In this document: one piece after another, positions 39,168-47,460 of the stretch
How the letters are laid out: every line of letters starts with the position of its first letter
Numbering within the stretch: the stretch's first letter is position 1
Assembly (NCBI GenBank): GCA_015075175.1
Contig: JABTUV010000001.1
Span: 1,039,677-1,103,676, forward strand
Direction of reading: 5' to 3'
Length of the DNA stretch: 64,000 nucleotides
Origin: a bacterium
GTDB lineage: Bacteria; Hinthialibacterota; Hinthialibacteria; H5-UNCL2
The notes under the pieces: generated by a model
What the model saw: the letters and a program-made list of their open reading frames with translations, nothing else
The model's database searches: none
Told to the model about the DNA's origin: nothing
Translations under genes and position numbers: made by a program

Positions 39168-40267
39168 TCAGTTCCGCGTGTGGGGCGTCCACCCGCGTAG
39201 CCAGCCGCAGCAATGGCTGGTTTCGTTGGGCAGCTCGCGGCCTACGCACAGCTCGTAATATTCGCACTTCGAGTTGCGCGCGGCGCACTGTTCGATGTTG
39301 GCCGTGCGCGGCCAGCGGTTGGCCCTCCGGCACTCCAGCAGCCCCTGGGTCGTCGCCCATACATCGCGCATGTGCTCTTCGATCTCCTCGGGCGTCCGCC
39401 CGTACTCGCGCCGCTGGTAGTACTCAGGGAGGCGCGCGGCGACATGCTCGTACAGCCGGGCGAACCATTCCTCCGGCGTCTCTTGCCGTGTCTGCAATAC
39501 ATATCCCTGGGCGCTGTCGGCCGTCTCCCGCCACTTCTTGCCGTCCTTGGTGCGCACCGTTGGCCAGCCGCGTCGAGCACGATTCTGACTCCATCTTCGT
39601 CCAGCAGCGGTACGGCGCATGGCCGCAGGGCCGGCTTGCGCAGCACGTCATATTCGACGCCCGAAACGTCGCGGAAACCGGATGTCAGGGCCGCCAAGAA
39701 GTACGCAGACGCCTGCGGGTCGATACGCACGCGGTCCCAGTAGAGGGACGCAGGGTCTCGATGTCCTCGCTCGTGGTCTTGGTCTCCCGCACAAGTTGTC
39801 GCCTGGGCATGTCCAGCGGCTCGTCGAGATGCCCACAATGCGGTCGATCTTGCCGTCGGCGGTAAAGGAGCAGCTGGCCCGGCCGGTATCCGGGTTGACC
39901 AGGGGAACAGAAAGCCAGGCTCAGAGGCCAGAACGGTCTCTCGGGTAGATTCATCCGCCACCGCTCAAGTAGAGTGAGACCAGCACGGCGACCGTCTGCC
40001 GGTCGTAGAGGAACTGCTGGTAGGCAGCCTCCTCGTTCTGCGACGGGGCCTCGGCGTCAAACCGTTCGATGGCCCCGGCGACTGCCGTCTCCGGGGCTTC
40101 CCCATTGTCCAGAGGTGGATGCCGTGGTGCACGGCGGAGCCGATCCGCAGCGCGCGGCCGTCTGTGCGCGGACGAATCCTCAGTACGTAAGCCAGGTAGT
40201 GCTTGCGCTTGCAGGTGTCCAGGCACCTGCGCTGCGAGTGCGTTAGGCGCGTGTCCATCTCCGTCAT
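39168..40267 (-). CDS. PD-(D/E)XK exonuclease (Cas4/RecB-like), frameshifted
   Basis: About 365 residues when at least four single-base shifts are repaired. Pieces in order: 'SQRRCLDTCKRKHYLAYVLR', 'GRALRIGSAVHHGIHLW', 'AYQQFLYDRQTVAVLVSLYL', 'SFTADGKIDRIVG', 'RQLVRETKTTSEDI', 'DPQASAYFLAALT', 'EEWFARLYEHVAARLPEYY' and 'CAARNSKCEYYELC'. The D...ExK centre is the nuclease core. One N-terminal and three C-terminal cysteines suggest an Fe-S cluster as in AddB and Cas4. Likely partner of the Sak4-like ATPase. No cas genes are nearby. Confidence 0.72.
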
Positions 40268-40326
40268 GATTGCGCCTCCTTACTCCGCGGCCCACCACGC
40301 TTCGGTTACCCAGCCGCCGAAGCTCG

Positions 40327-40850
40327 TCAACCAACACCCGTTTCCTCACGATCCCCTCCTCCATGAATCTCTCGCTCCAGCCGCAGCACGTCTTCGACAG
40401 GGATGGCCGCCGCCCGCCCGCGCTGTCCCCTGTAGATGCCGCGCTCTCGTAACAACTCGATCAAAGTGGCACGCGGGACCGTGGGATTCCGCCGGCACAC
40501 CTCGTCCAGACTCCAGTAGCGCGGAGCCAGCGCCTCCAGTAGTCGATTGGTCCGCTCCAGCTGGAGCGCCAGATAGTGCATAGCGGTCCCCACGTCAGCG
40601 GGCACGCTCGACCCCCGGCAGTCCACGCCGCCGAGCCGCGGCATCGAACCGCTGGCGGGCTCCTTGTCGTGGTCTATGATGTCGATGAAGGCGCGGTAGA
40701 GCCGGAGCGCCCGGTGGTATCCGAGGTCGTTCCTCCCCGAAGAAACCGCCGCACGGTCGATGTTGCCAGCCCCGTCGCGGTAGCCAACCGCCGGGCCGAG
40801 ATGACGGCTGGGACGGCCGCTGTGAGATGGCGAAAGAGTAGGTCGTCCAT
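40327..40850 (-). CDS. Phage HTH regulator, frameshifted
   Basis: First gene of the leftward operon. The N-terminus 'RRLATATGLATSTVRRFLRG' (residues about 20-40) is a Cro-like helix-turn-helix. A missing G in a run near 40756 puts the rest in the next frame: 'NDLGYHRALRLYRAFIDIID', 'WSLDEVCRRNPTVPRATLIE' and 'LLRERGIYRGQRGR', a second DNA-binding-like segment. Restoring one G gives a continuous 175-residue protein. It faces the repressor gene across a 160-bp control region. Confidence 0.65.
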
Positions 40851-40873
40851 GCCCGCCCCCGTTTGCACATGGG

Positions 40874-40903
40874 CAATTATGCGAATATGCGCACAATATT
40901 GCA
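40874..40903. promoter_or_regulatory. Imperfect palindromic operator candidate
   Basis: An AT-rich near-palindrome, gcaattatgcg...cgcacaatattgc type, in the divergent region between the leftward HTH gene and the repressor gene. It overlaps the leftward -10 box, as expected of a lysogeny switch operator. Confidence 0.4.
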
Positions 40904-40920
40904 CATTCGCTCGGTGTCAA
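40893..40920 (-). promoter_or_regulatory. Leftward prophage promoter
   Basis: On the minus strand TTGACA (40920-40915) is followed after 16 nt by TATTGT (40898-40893). It would drive the HTH regulator and the leftward genes. Confidence 0.5.
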
Positions 40921-41011
40921 GATATTTGTTGACCGGGTTCCACAATTGAGCAAAATGCTTGCGCTACGTACATCTGCGCCTTTGCGCGCGAGATCTGAAG
41001 GGAGCGGAGCC

Positions 41012-41318
41012 ATGAGCTGGTTCAATGACTGGTTCCGGGAGGAGCTCGAGGCGCGCGGCCTGCGGCCCGCGGACGCCGCGCGCCAGCCTGGCGTGCTATC
41101 CGACGGACATCGCCCGCTGGTGCGCCAGCGCCACTCCCAGCTTTGAAATGCTGGACCGCATCTTCACCCACTTCGGCGGCGACCTGAAGCGCGCCCTGCC
41201 GGACTACGACCCAGTGAGCCGGGCGCGCACGGCGCTGCTACTCAGGAGCCCGCAATTCAAGGCCCTTGCCTCGCGGGGGTCTCAATCTGCCTGGCGCAAA
41301 TGGGAGGTCGCATCTTGA
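41012..41318 (+). CDS. XRE-family repressor N-terminal HTH, frameshifted
   Basis: About 102 residues. 'WFREELEARGLRPADAARQ' is followed in the next frame by 'YPTDIARWCASATPSFEMLD' and 'RIFTHFGGDLKRALPDYDP', together a Cro/CI-type helix-turn-helix. The shift lies near 41090-41100. GGAG precedes ATG 41012. It overlaps the S24-like gene by 19 nt; the two may be halves of one CI-type repressor. Confidence 0.65.
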
Positions 41319-41788
41319 ATATGCAGGTTCAACCCACGGAGACAGGTGAAGAGCGCGTAGTCCTCCTGGCGGAGATGGAGGCCTCACCCCTTTGGCCCCG
41401 CACGCGGGGGCGGCTTGAGGTCTACACGGTCGAGGACGACAGCCTTGACCCGTACCTTCCGCACAACTGCCGACTGTACGTGCGTGCCCCTCGTAGTCTG
41501 TCGGCGGTTCCCGAGGGAGCGGTGTGCATCTGGCGGCATGAAGGCGCCCTCCTGGTGCGCCAGCTACGCTGGGTGTTGGAGGGCAGGCGCAAGAAGCTGG
41601 CGGTCGCCCGCAGTCTCGCCCCGTGGCGCGGCGCCGACCTCTATCTTCCCACAGGGCAGGTAGACATCGTGGGCGTGGCACTCGGATACCGCAAGCTCGA
41701 CGGCGCATTCAGCACGCCTTTGCCGGCGGTGGGGGGGAGAAGCCTGGGGCATTCGTCGGTCGAGGGGGGGGGGAGCACATGCGCATGA
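41300..41788 (+). CDS. S24-like domain protein without catalytic lysine
   Basis: Up to 162 residues (ATG 41300 or 41321). 'VEDDSLDPYLPHNCRLYVRA' aligns with the GDSMxPxxxxGD motif of LexA/CI autoproteases and keeps the serine. In the strand that normally carries the catalytic lysine (VKRL), this protein has 'LLVRQLRW'. If correct, it could not self-cleave. The end 'VDIVGVALGYRKL' matches the family's last strand. It probably acts with the HTH protein just upstream. Confidence 0.6.
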   Translation: MGGRILNMQVQPTETGEERVVLLAEMEASPLWPRTRGRLEVYTVEDDSLDPYLPHNCRLYVRAPRSLSAVPEGAVCIWRHEGALLVRQLRWVLEGRRKKLAVARSLAPWRGADLYLPTGQVDIVGVALGYRKLDGAFSTPLPAVGGRSLGHSSVEGGGSTCA

Positions 41789-42075
41789 TGGTGGTGTTGT
41801 GGGTCGTGGCGGTAGTCGCTGTGCTCTTATGTCCGCCCTGGGAGTATCGTGTCGTGCGGTATCGGGTGGATGGGCCGGCGCGGGAGGTGGGGCGAGTAGC
41901 CGCTGGCTATCACTTCGTTTGGGCGCCGCCGAGGTTTGAAGATAGTGCGCTGCATACAGGACTGCGGCAAGAGGGCCCGACAGTAGCCTGGGGCAGGCTC
42001 AGTCTCTTCGTGGCGGCCATGAGCCTACCCTTGGCGGTGTGGGTATGGAGGCGCCGTGAGCAGCGCGTTTCGTGA
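41779..42075 (+). CDS. Small two-helix membrane protein
   Basis: 98 residues with transmembrane segments at each end ('MVVLWVVAVVAVLLCPPW' and 'LSLFVAAMSLPLAVWVW'). No family recognised. It overlaps the S24-like gene by 10 nt and the next gene by 20 nt, so it belongs to the lysogeny operon. Superinfection exclusion is a possible role for such a gene, without direct support. Confidence 0.6.
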   Translation: MRMMVVLWVVAVVAVLLCPPWEYRVVRYRVDGPAREVGRVAAGYHFVWAPPRFEDSALHTGLRQEGPTVAWGRLSLFVAAMSLPLAVWVWRRREQRVS

Positions 42076-42490
42076 CCGGAAGGGCTGGATCATCAGTTTC
42101 CGCCCGCCTCTAGCCAGTGGCCGGGCCCGGCGCAGGGTGCGGCTATCGGGATCAGACCTGGCAGGAGAGCCGGACCCCGGGGGAGCCGCGCGCCGCCTGG
42201 CCGCGGAGTGCGAGCGACTATGCCGGGTGCTGGACGCGCCCACAGCTCCCGACCCGGCCCGGGTGCGGGAGGCGTTGCGGCTGCGCGCGATCACGCCCGC
42301 AGAGGCCCAGACATTCTTGGGCTATGCGCCGCCTCCGCCTCCACGTCATTCTCCCGGTTTGGAGGCGTTAAGCGCCTCGCATCCTGCCACCCAGCGTGAA
42401 CGCGATGGAGACCCGGACTCCTACGAGCGGCACATGCGGGAGTTGCGGGAATCATCGCCTGGTCGGGTGTGGATTCCATTGAGGCCGTGA
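42056..42490 (+). CDS. Integrase arm-domain-like protein
   Basis: 144 residues. The opening 'RDRKGWIISFRPPLASGRAR' resembles the arm-type DNA-binding domain that usually starts a phage integrase, followed by a helical part ('AARRLAAECERLCRVLDAP'). It overlaps the recombinase gene by 22 nt in another frame. Either the integrase is naturally split or a frameshift separates its arm domain. Confidence 0.55.
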   Translation: MSSAFRDRKGWIISFRPPLASGRARRRVRLSGSDLAGEPDPGGAARRLAAECERLCRVLDAPTAPDPARVREALRLRAITPAEAQTFLGYAPPPPPRHSPGLEALSASHPATQRERDGDPDSYERHMRELRESSPGRVWIPLRP

Positions 42491-43311
42491 CGCTTCTCCT
42501 GGTGTTGCGGTACGTTTCTCACCTGAAGGCAGAGGGCTACTCGTTCTACAGCCGGCGGCACCGGCTGGTAATGGTGCGTCGGGCGACGCGGATGGCGGCC
42601 TCGTATGGGTTCGCCGATCCTTTGGCGGGCATGGTCGTGGACCGCAGTGAGGCGCGCGCGGAGCCGGAAGCCTGGACGTTGGAAGAGTTGATCACTGGGT
42701 TGCGGGCGCTGGTGGAAGAGAAGCACGAGCGTGCTCTTGCGGCCACGGCCCTGGGCGGGCTGTTAGGTCTGCGCTCGTCGGAGATCTTCCGTGTGCGAGT
42801 AGGTGATGTAGGCGCAGAGGTCGTGCGAGTCGGTGCGCGCGAGCGCAAGAATGCCGCGTCGCGGCGCGACCTACCGATCCCGCGGGTCGTGCGGCCGTGG
42901 CTGGAGGCGCTGCGCGAGGGGCGTCGGTCCCCGGAGGCGCCATTGCTGCTTACGCGGTATCGCCGGCCGGGGCCGTTTACGGCGGACACGTTCGGGCATT
43001 GGCTGGGCCCGATTTTAGCGCGGGTAACGGGGCGGGCCCTGCCGCCCAAGTGTCTGCGGAAGACCTTCGCGACGTGGGCGCTGGAGGCGGGGCTAGACGA
43101 GTATCGGGTGGAGGCGTGGCTGGGGCACCGGGCGGGCAATGTCGCCGGGGTCACGAGCCGGCACTACCTGGCGATCATTCGCGGGCGAAAGTTGCAGGAG
43201 TTGGCGGCGCAGATCGACGCGATTGTTGCCCCCCTCCTGGCCGGTGCGCCCCCCGCGGCTACACGAGTTCCGGCTACACCTTCTGCAAGCGTCCGCAGCG
43301 ACGCAGGTTAA
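42469..43311 (+). CDS. Tyrosine recombinase (phage integrase)
   Basis: 280 residues. The catalytic set is visible: Arg in 'LGLRSSEIFRVRV', Lys in 'ARERKNAASRRDLPIP', box II 'LPPKCLRKTFATWALEAG' with K-x-x-R in place of the usual H-x-x-R, then 'WLGHRAGN' and the nucleophilic Tyr in 'TSRHYLAIIRG'. The N-terminal core-binding domain spans residues about 1-95. The stop is 1 nt before the right tRNA-derived repeat, as expected for an integrase next to its att site. Confidence 0.9.
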   Translation: MDSIEAVTLLLVLRYVSHLKAEGYSFYSRRHRLVMVRRATRMAASYGFADPLAGMVVDRSEARAEPEAWTLEELITGLRALVEEKHERALAATALGGLLGLRSSEIFRVRVGDVGAEVVRVGARERKNAASRRDLPIPRVVRPWLEALREGRRSPEAPLLLTRYRRPGPFTADTFGHWLGPILARVTGRALPPKCLRKTFATWALEAGLDEYRVEAWLGHRAGNVAGVTSRHYLAIIRGRKLQELAAQIDAIVAPLLAGAPPAATRVPATPSASVRSDAG

Positions 43312-43312
43312 G

Positions 43313-43364
43313 GTGGTTTTGTAAACCACGGGTCGGGGGTTCAAGCCCTCCGCCGGCTCCAACT
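43313..43364. other. attR core, tRNA-Thr 3' fragment
   Basis: Repeat of the 3' half of the tRNA at 8552-8627, from the anticodon stem through CCA and AACT. Here the T-stem 5' arm is GGGGG and the loop is one base short. No tRNA 5' half precedes it. Confidence 0.85.
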
Positions 43365-43403
43365 CGCCTTGATTGCGCGTTCCCCTCGTGTATCAACAAA
43401 TAC

Positions 43404-44231
43404 ATGAACAGCCTTCCGCTGCGATTCGAGAACGCTTCCGGCGACAGCTCTGTCGGCGACCTGCACTTGCCTGAGGGCGCGGGGCCGTTCCCGTCGTGGG
43501 TGGTTTGTCGCGGTTTCAAGGCGTTCAAGGAGTGGGGGTTTTCCCGCACCTGTGCGAGGAACTGGCCGCGGGCGGCAGCGGCGGCGGTGCGCTAACTTCT
43601 CGCATTGCGGGTCTCCGGCGACGGCGACGTCTACGACCAACTCCCAAGTTCGCCCACAACACCGTCAGCAAAGGAGCTGGAGGACGTGGCGGCGGTGCTG
43701 GACTGGGTGCGCGGGAGACGGGCCGCGGCTGGACGGCGCGCGCATCGGCCTCCTGGGCCACAGCCGCGGCGGGGTATCGCGCCCCTGGCTGCGCGCCCTG
43801 CATGGCCCCCGTGCGCGCCGTGGTGGGCTGGAACGCCATTTCGACTTTCGAGCGCTTCCAGCCCCGACGCCATCGAGAATTGGCGGCGCAGCGGGCGGCA
43901 TTTCATCGAGAACCGTCGCACCCGCCAGATGATGCCGCTGGACGCCGCCGTCCTCGTCGATATGGAAGCCCACCGCAAACGTTACGACCTCCAGGCGGCC
44001 ATCGCGGCGCTGAACGTCCCCGTGCTGCTGGTGCAGGGAGAGGAAGATACGACCGTGCCGCCGCTGGAGATGGAGGCGCTGGCGGCGGCGTCCGGCGGGC
44101 GCGCCGAGACGCGGATGATCGCCGGCGCCGATCATACCTTCAACAGCCGGCACCCGGGGAAACGCACGACACCCGCCTTGGCGGAAGCGATCCGAGCGAC
44201 GCGCTCGTTCCTGCTGAAACATCTGGATTGA
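43404..44231 (+). CDS. Alpha/beta hydrolase (dienelactone hydrolase-like), frameshifted
   Basis: About 275 residues spread over all three frames. 'MNSLPLRFENASGDSSVGDL' leads to 'FPHLCEELAAGG', 'NFSHCG', 'VSGDGDVYDQL', 'KELEDVAAVLDWVR', the nucleophile elbow 'LGHSRGG', 'VRAVVGWNAISTFERF' and an intact last 120 residues with Asp in 'LLVQGEEDTTVPP' and His in 'GADHTFNSRHP'. All catalytic parts persist, so single-base errors (for instance one T lost from GGGTTTTTCCC) are likelier than decay. It is the first host gene right of the prophage. Confidence 0.7.
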
Positions 44232-44363
44232 CGGCGCCGCGCGGACTGAAGACCGGCGGTACGGACGGCGCGCATGGACAGGAACAACCGGGATGGTTAC
44301 ACTCTCCACGATGCATCCGCAGGGACGCTTGCCTGAAGACCGCCCCATAGAGGCGCGCCGCTG

Positions 44364-44911
44364 ATGCCGGCCTGGTTGGCGGCGGTGGTGTCGCCGCGCG
44401 CGCGCTGCCGCGCCCTCCTTGATGAAGAATGCGAGCCGGTGGCCCTGCTTTACACCGCGCTGGCGGGAATCACGCTTCTCCTGGCGGGCGCCAGCGAGAA
44501 AGAGTTGAGCAGTTCCGTGCGCATCGGCTACATGGTGTTTTTCTGCGTCATTCTGGGACCCATTGCCGGCTGGACGGCGCTGTATCTCCTGTCGTTCCTG
44601 CTCACGTGGACGGGCGGTGGTGGGGAGGACGGGGCTGTCGGACCCTGTGCGGGGCGCGGTGGGTTACGCCAGTCTGCCGCTCGTGCCCGCCGGATGCGTC
44701 GTGCTGGCGCTGGGCGAATGGGCGGGCGCCGGTTGGTTTTATCTGCCCGCGGCGATGTAGCGGTTTACGTCCTTCTCGTGGGCGTGGCGGCGGCGCGCAC
44801 CGGTTCAGTCGTGCGCGCCGCCGCCGCTCTCGCGCTGTCACTCATCCTCATCGCCGCCCCACGGCGCTGACCATTCTCTTGCCGGCGTGGATTCTCGTTC
44901 ATGTCATGTGA
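44364..44911 (+). CDS. Yip1-like membrane protein, frameshifted
   Basis: About 180 residues. The first 85 are intact and include two transmembrane helices ('LYTALAGITLLLAGASEKEL' and 'MVFFCVILGPIAGWTALYLL'). Then 'DPVRGAVGYASLPLVPAGCV' and 'LTILLPAWILVHVM' follow in other frames. The order, with a VRGAVGYASLP segment after the second helix, matches bacterial Yip1-domain proteins. Function unknown. Confidence 0.55.
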
Positions 44912-44927
44912 CGCAGACGGTGCTCTG

Positions 44928-46383
44928 GTGACGCGACAAGCCCGGCGAGAAGCGCGCCCGCGGTGGTACGGACTGTGGTTTCCGGCCGTGCGCGCTGGCT
45001 GGGCTTCAGGCTGCTGAAGACGGTCGCGCTGCGCCCCGCCGTCTCCGATGAGAACATCTATTTCTACATGGGCCGGTTGATCGTCGAGGGAAACCTGCCC
45101 CTATCGCGATTTCTTCTATTCGGCACGCCGCTGGTTCTCTACCTCCTGGCTATTCCGGCTGCGATCAATTCCACTCCATCGTGGCGTTCAAACTGGTTCC
45201 GCTCGTGGAGCGTCGCTGCTCTTCGGCTTTTGCGGCCACGTTGGGCGAGTCCATGGACGGGCGCGGCGCTGGTGGGCGCGCTGCTGCTGCTATGCTCTGA
45301 GCTTTCTGATGGCCGTCTCATGCCACAGGCATCAACCTGGCCATGCTGGGCATGTGGGCGTCGGTGTACTTCGCGCTGGCGGGCCGGCCGCGCTGGTCGG
45401 GGTGGCGCTGGCGCTGGACTGGGCGGCAGCTGCTGGCCATCACCGCCGCGCCCGCCGTGCTGCTCCTGACGTGGCTGGGAACGCCTGCCGCGCGGCGCAG
45501 GCACGCGCTGGCGCAATGGTGCGCGACCGCCGGCGCGGTGCTGGCCGGGATCTTCCTGCCCTTCGCCCTCCTGGCGCCCCGCGGGATGTATCACGGCATG
45601 ATCGCCTACCATTTCAACAAGGTCGCCCGCCCCGAGCGCGACATGGCCGTCTGGCGCGAGGCGCTGGCGGGCAACGGCTGGCTTCTGGCCCTCGCGCTCG
45701 CGGCGTTGGGAATATGGCTGTGGATGCGACGCCGGCATTCCAGCCCGCTGGCGCCCCTGGCCGGCGTGTTTGTCATCGCCCACTTTGTGTTTCTCCTGGC
45801 GCAGAAGCGCATGTGGGCGTTCTATTTTGATCCCCTCATCCCCGCATGTGCGGCGCTGGGCGCGTATCCGTGGGTGGTCTTGCGCGCCCGGCCGGTTGCG
45901 CCGCGCTGGAAGTGGGCGCCGCCCGTCCTGCTCGCCGCGCTCCTGGCCGTCCCCCTGTACGCCTCCGTGCGCGACTACCTGGCGCACGAGTCGCATTACC
46001 TCATGGCCGTGCAGCCGATGGCGGAGTACCTCGCGCAACGAGCGCCGGAAGGGGCTGCGCTGTTCGGCGATTCGGCATCCACTCCGCTATTGGCGCTCCT
46101 GACGGGGTTGCCCGTCGCGGGCAATGAGGTGGATACCAACGTCATGCGCTTCACCTCGGGCACAAGTCCACTTGGCAGCGTCCTTGACAGCCTGCGAGCC
46201 TACCCGGTAACATACGTGGTGGGAAACAGTTACGTTGCCCGAGGCGGCTCCGGACGGGTGTGGATGGGAGTCGCCGGCTTGCCCGAGTTCCGGCGGCTTG
46301 TGGCCGGAGCGCCTTTTCGAGAGTTTCACGATCCCAGGAAAGGAACGTACGTGATCTATGAGCTCTCCCGCGTTCCACGTTGA
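44928..46383 (+). CDS. GT39/PMT-like membrane glycosyltransferase, frameshifted
   Basis: About 480 residues. Frames must be joined up to about 45340; after that 'LAMLGMW...' to the end is intact. 'VSDENIYFYMGRLIVEGNLP' carries the acidic pair of GT-C enzymes, which transfer sugars from a lipid-phosphate donor. Many hydrophobic helices follow, and a soluble C-terminal domain ends 'DPRKGTYVIYELSRVPR'. It overlaps the next gene by 26 bp. Confidence 0.65.
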
Positions 46384-47191
46384 AGAAGGGGTCCGCCTGC
46401 TGCGCCTGTCCCTCTCGACCTATGCCTGGGTCGGGCGGCCGATCGTTGAGCCGTTCGCGCGATTGGCGGAATTGGACATCCGGCGCCTGCAGGTGTTCAT
46501 GGCGCCGGGCCATTTTGAGGGCGGGGAGGAAGAGACGCGGGCGCTCCTGGAGGCGGGCAAGCGGCACGGCATCGAGTTCGTTTCGCTCCACGCGCCCATC
46601 GGCGATTGCGATCTCTCCAGCCCGGATTCGCAGGTTTTTGATCGGACCATGAGCCGTTACGAGGCGGCCCTGGCGCTGGCGCAGCGGCTGTCGGCGCGGC
46701 GGGTGGTAATTCATCCGCGCGCCGTCGAGCGCGAGACGGAGGCGGACCAGCGGATCGGTTTCGACCTCTTGGAGGAGCGGCTGGCCACGCTCAAGCGCGC
46801 CGCGCGCCGCCACGGCGTTTCCGTGTGCGTGGAGAACCTGCCGGGTCATGATTTCAGCTCCGTTCCCAAACGGCTCTTGGCCCTGGACCACGGGCAGTTC
46901 TGTCTCGATCTCGGGCACGCGCATCTTGGGGGATACCTGGCGCCGGGCGCCGTCCGCCAATACGAATCCCGCATCTCCGTCCTGCACGTGCACGACAACG
47001 ACGGCGTGGAGGACTTGCATCTGCCGCCGGGACGGGGCGGCATCGATTGGGCCATGGTCGAACGCGAGCTCTTCGCCATCGGCTTTCACGGCGAATATTG
47101 CATTGAAATGGCGGAAGGCGGCGACCTGGAGGACAAGCTGGCCTTCCACGAGCGGCTCATCCGGCACAATCGCTTTTACATGACGGACTAA
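46358..47191 (+). CDS. Sugar phosphate isomerase/epimerase (AP-endonuclease 2 fold)
   Basis: 277 residues forming a TIM barrel. Metal-binding positions are visible in 'VSVCVENLPGHDF' (Glu), 'FCLDLGHAHLGG' (Asp, His), 'ISVLHVHDNDG' (His) and 'YCIEMAEGGD' (Glu). 'IEFVSLHAPIGDCDL' gives an upstream strand. This is the xylose isomerase-like family, whose substrates vary. The ATG at 46358 overlaps the glycosyltransferase end, implying a shared transcript and perhaps a glycan-related role. Confidence 0.8.
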   Translation: MSSPAFHVEEGVRLLRLSLSTYAWVGRPIVEPFARLAELDIRRLQVFMAPGHFEGGEEETRALLEAGKRHGIEFVSLHAPIGDCDLSSPDSQVFDRTMSRYEAALALAQRLSARRVVIHPRAVERETEADQRIGFDLLEERLATLKRAARRHGVSVCVENLPGHDFSSVPKRLLALDHGQFCLDLGHAHLGGYLAPGAVRQYESRISVLHVHDNDGVEDLHLPPGRGGIDWAMVERELFAIGFHGEYCIEMAEGGDLEDKLAFHERLIRHNRFYMTD

Positions 47192-47321
47192 CTTCCCATG
47201 TCCTCGTTCCGGTTCCATGGGCGCGATTCCAAGGGCGGAGGCGGGCTTCGACGCCCGTGGAGTCGCAGGAGGATGCGGCCGGCCGGAGCCGGCGGCATGG
47301 CGGCGGGACGCCGCCGAGGCG

Positions 47322-47415
47322 CTGCTGCCCTTTCGACCCAAGGGATGAATCTCCTGTCTTGCTCACGGCCGGCGCTGACGCAGGGAAGGATTTCTCCCTT
47401 CGGTCGAAATGACAG
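47322..47415. repeat. Inverted-repeat intergenic element
   Basis: 'ctttcgacccaagggatgaa' near 47326 and 'atttctcccttcggtcgaaa' near 47390 are imperfect inverted copies, enclosing about 35 bp. Elements of this style (GGATTTCTCCCTTCGGTCGAAATGAC) are scattered in many bacterial genomes. It lies in the 269-bp gap before ribD. Confidence 0.55.
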
Positions 47416-47460
47416 CCGGAGGGAGGTCGCCGTTTCGGGGCGAACAGGGCCGTGGGCCGG

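Larger units (their letters stand above)
8579..43364. mobile_element. Prophage, podovirus-like gene order, no terminase found
   Basis: Bounded by direct repeats derived from a tRNA-Thr gene, with the integrase adjacent to the right repeat. Inside are, from right to left, lysogeny, recombination, portal-scaffold-capsid, head-tail, lysis-type, tail/fibre and ejection genes, ending with a giant polyvalent protein 40 bp from attL. No contractile sheath, tape measure or baseplate genes are seen, which with the ejection-type module suggests a short-tailed phage. Terminase small and large subunits and a muralytic enzyme were looked for and not recognised, so it may be defective or helper-dependent. 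Confidence 0.88.

Noticed and set aside
39168..40267. Considered as cas4 of a CRISPR locus
   Set aside because: No cas1, cas2 or array nearby; the neighbour is a phage recombination ATPase.
47192..47460. Small plus-strand frame of 88 codons before ribD
   Set aside because: It runs through the inverted-repeat element and shows no protein-like composition.
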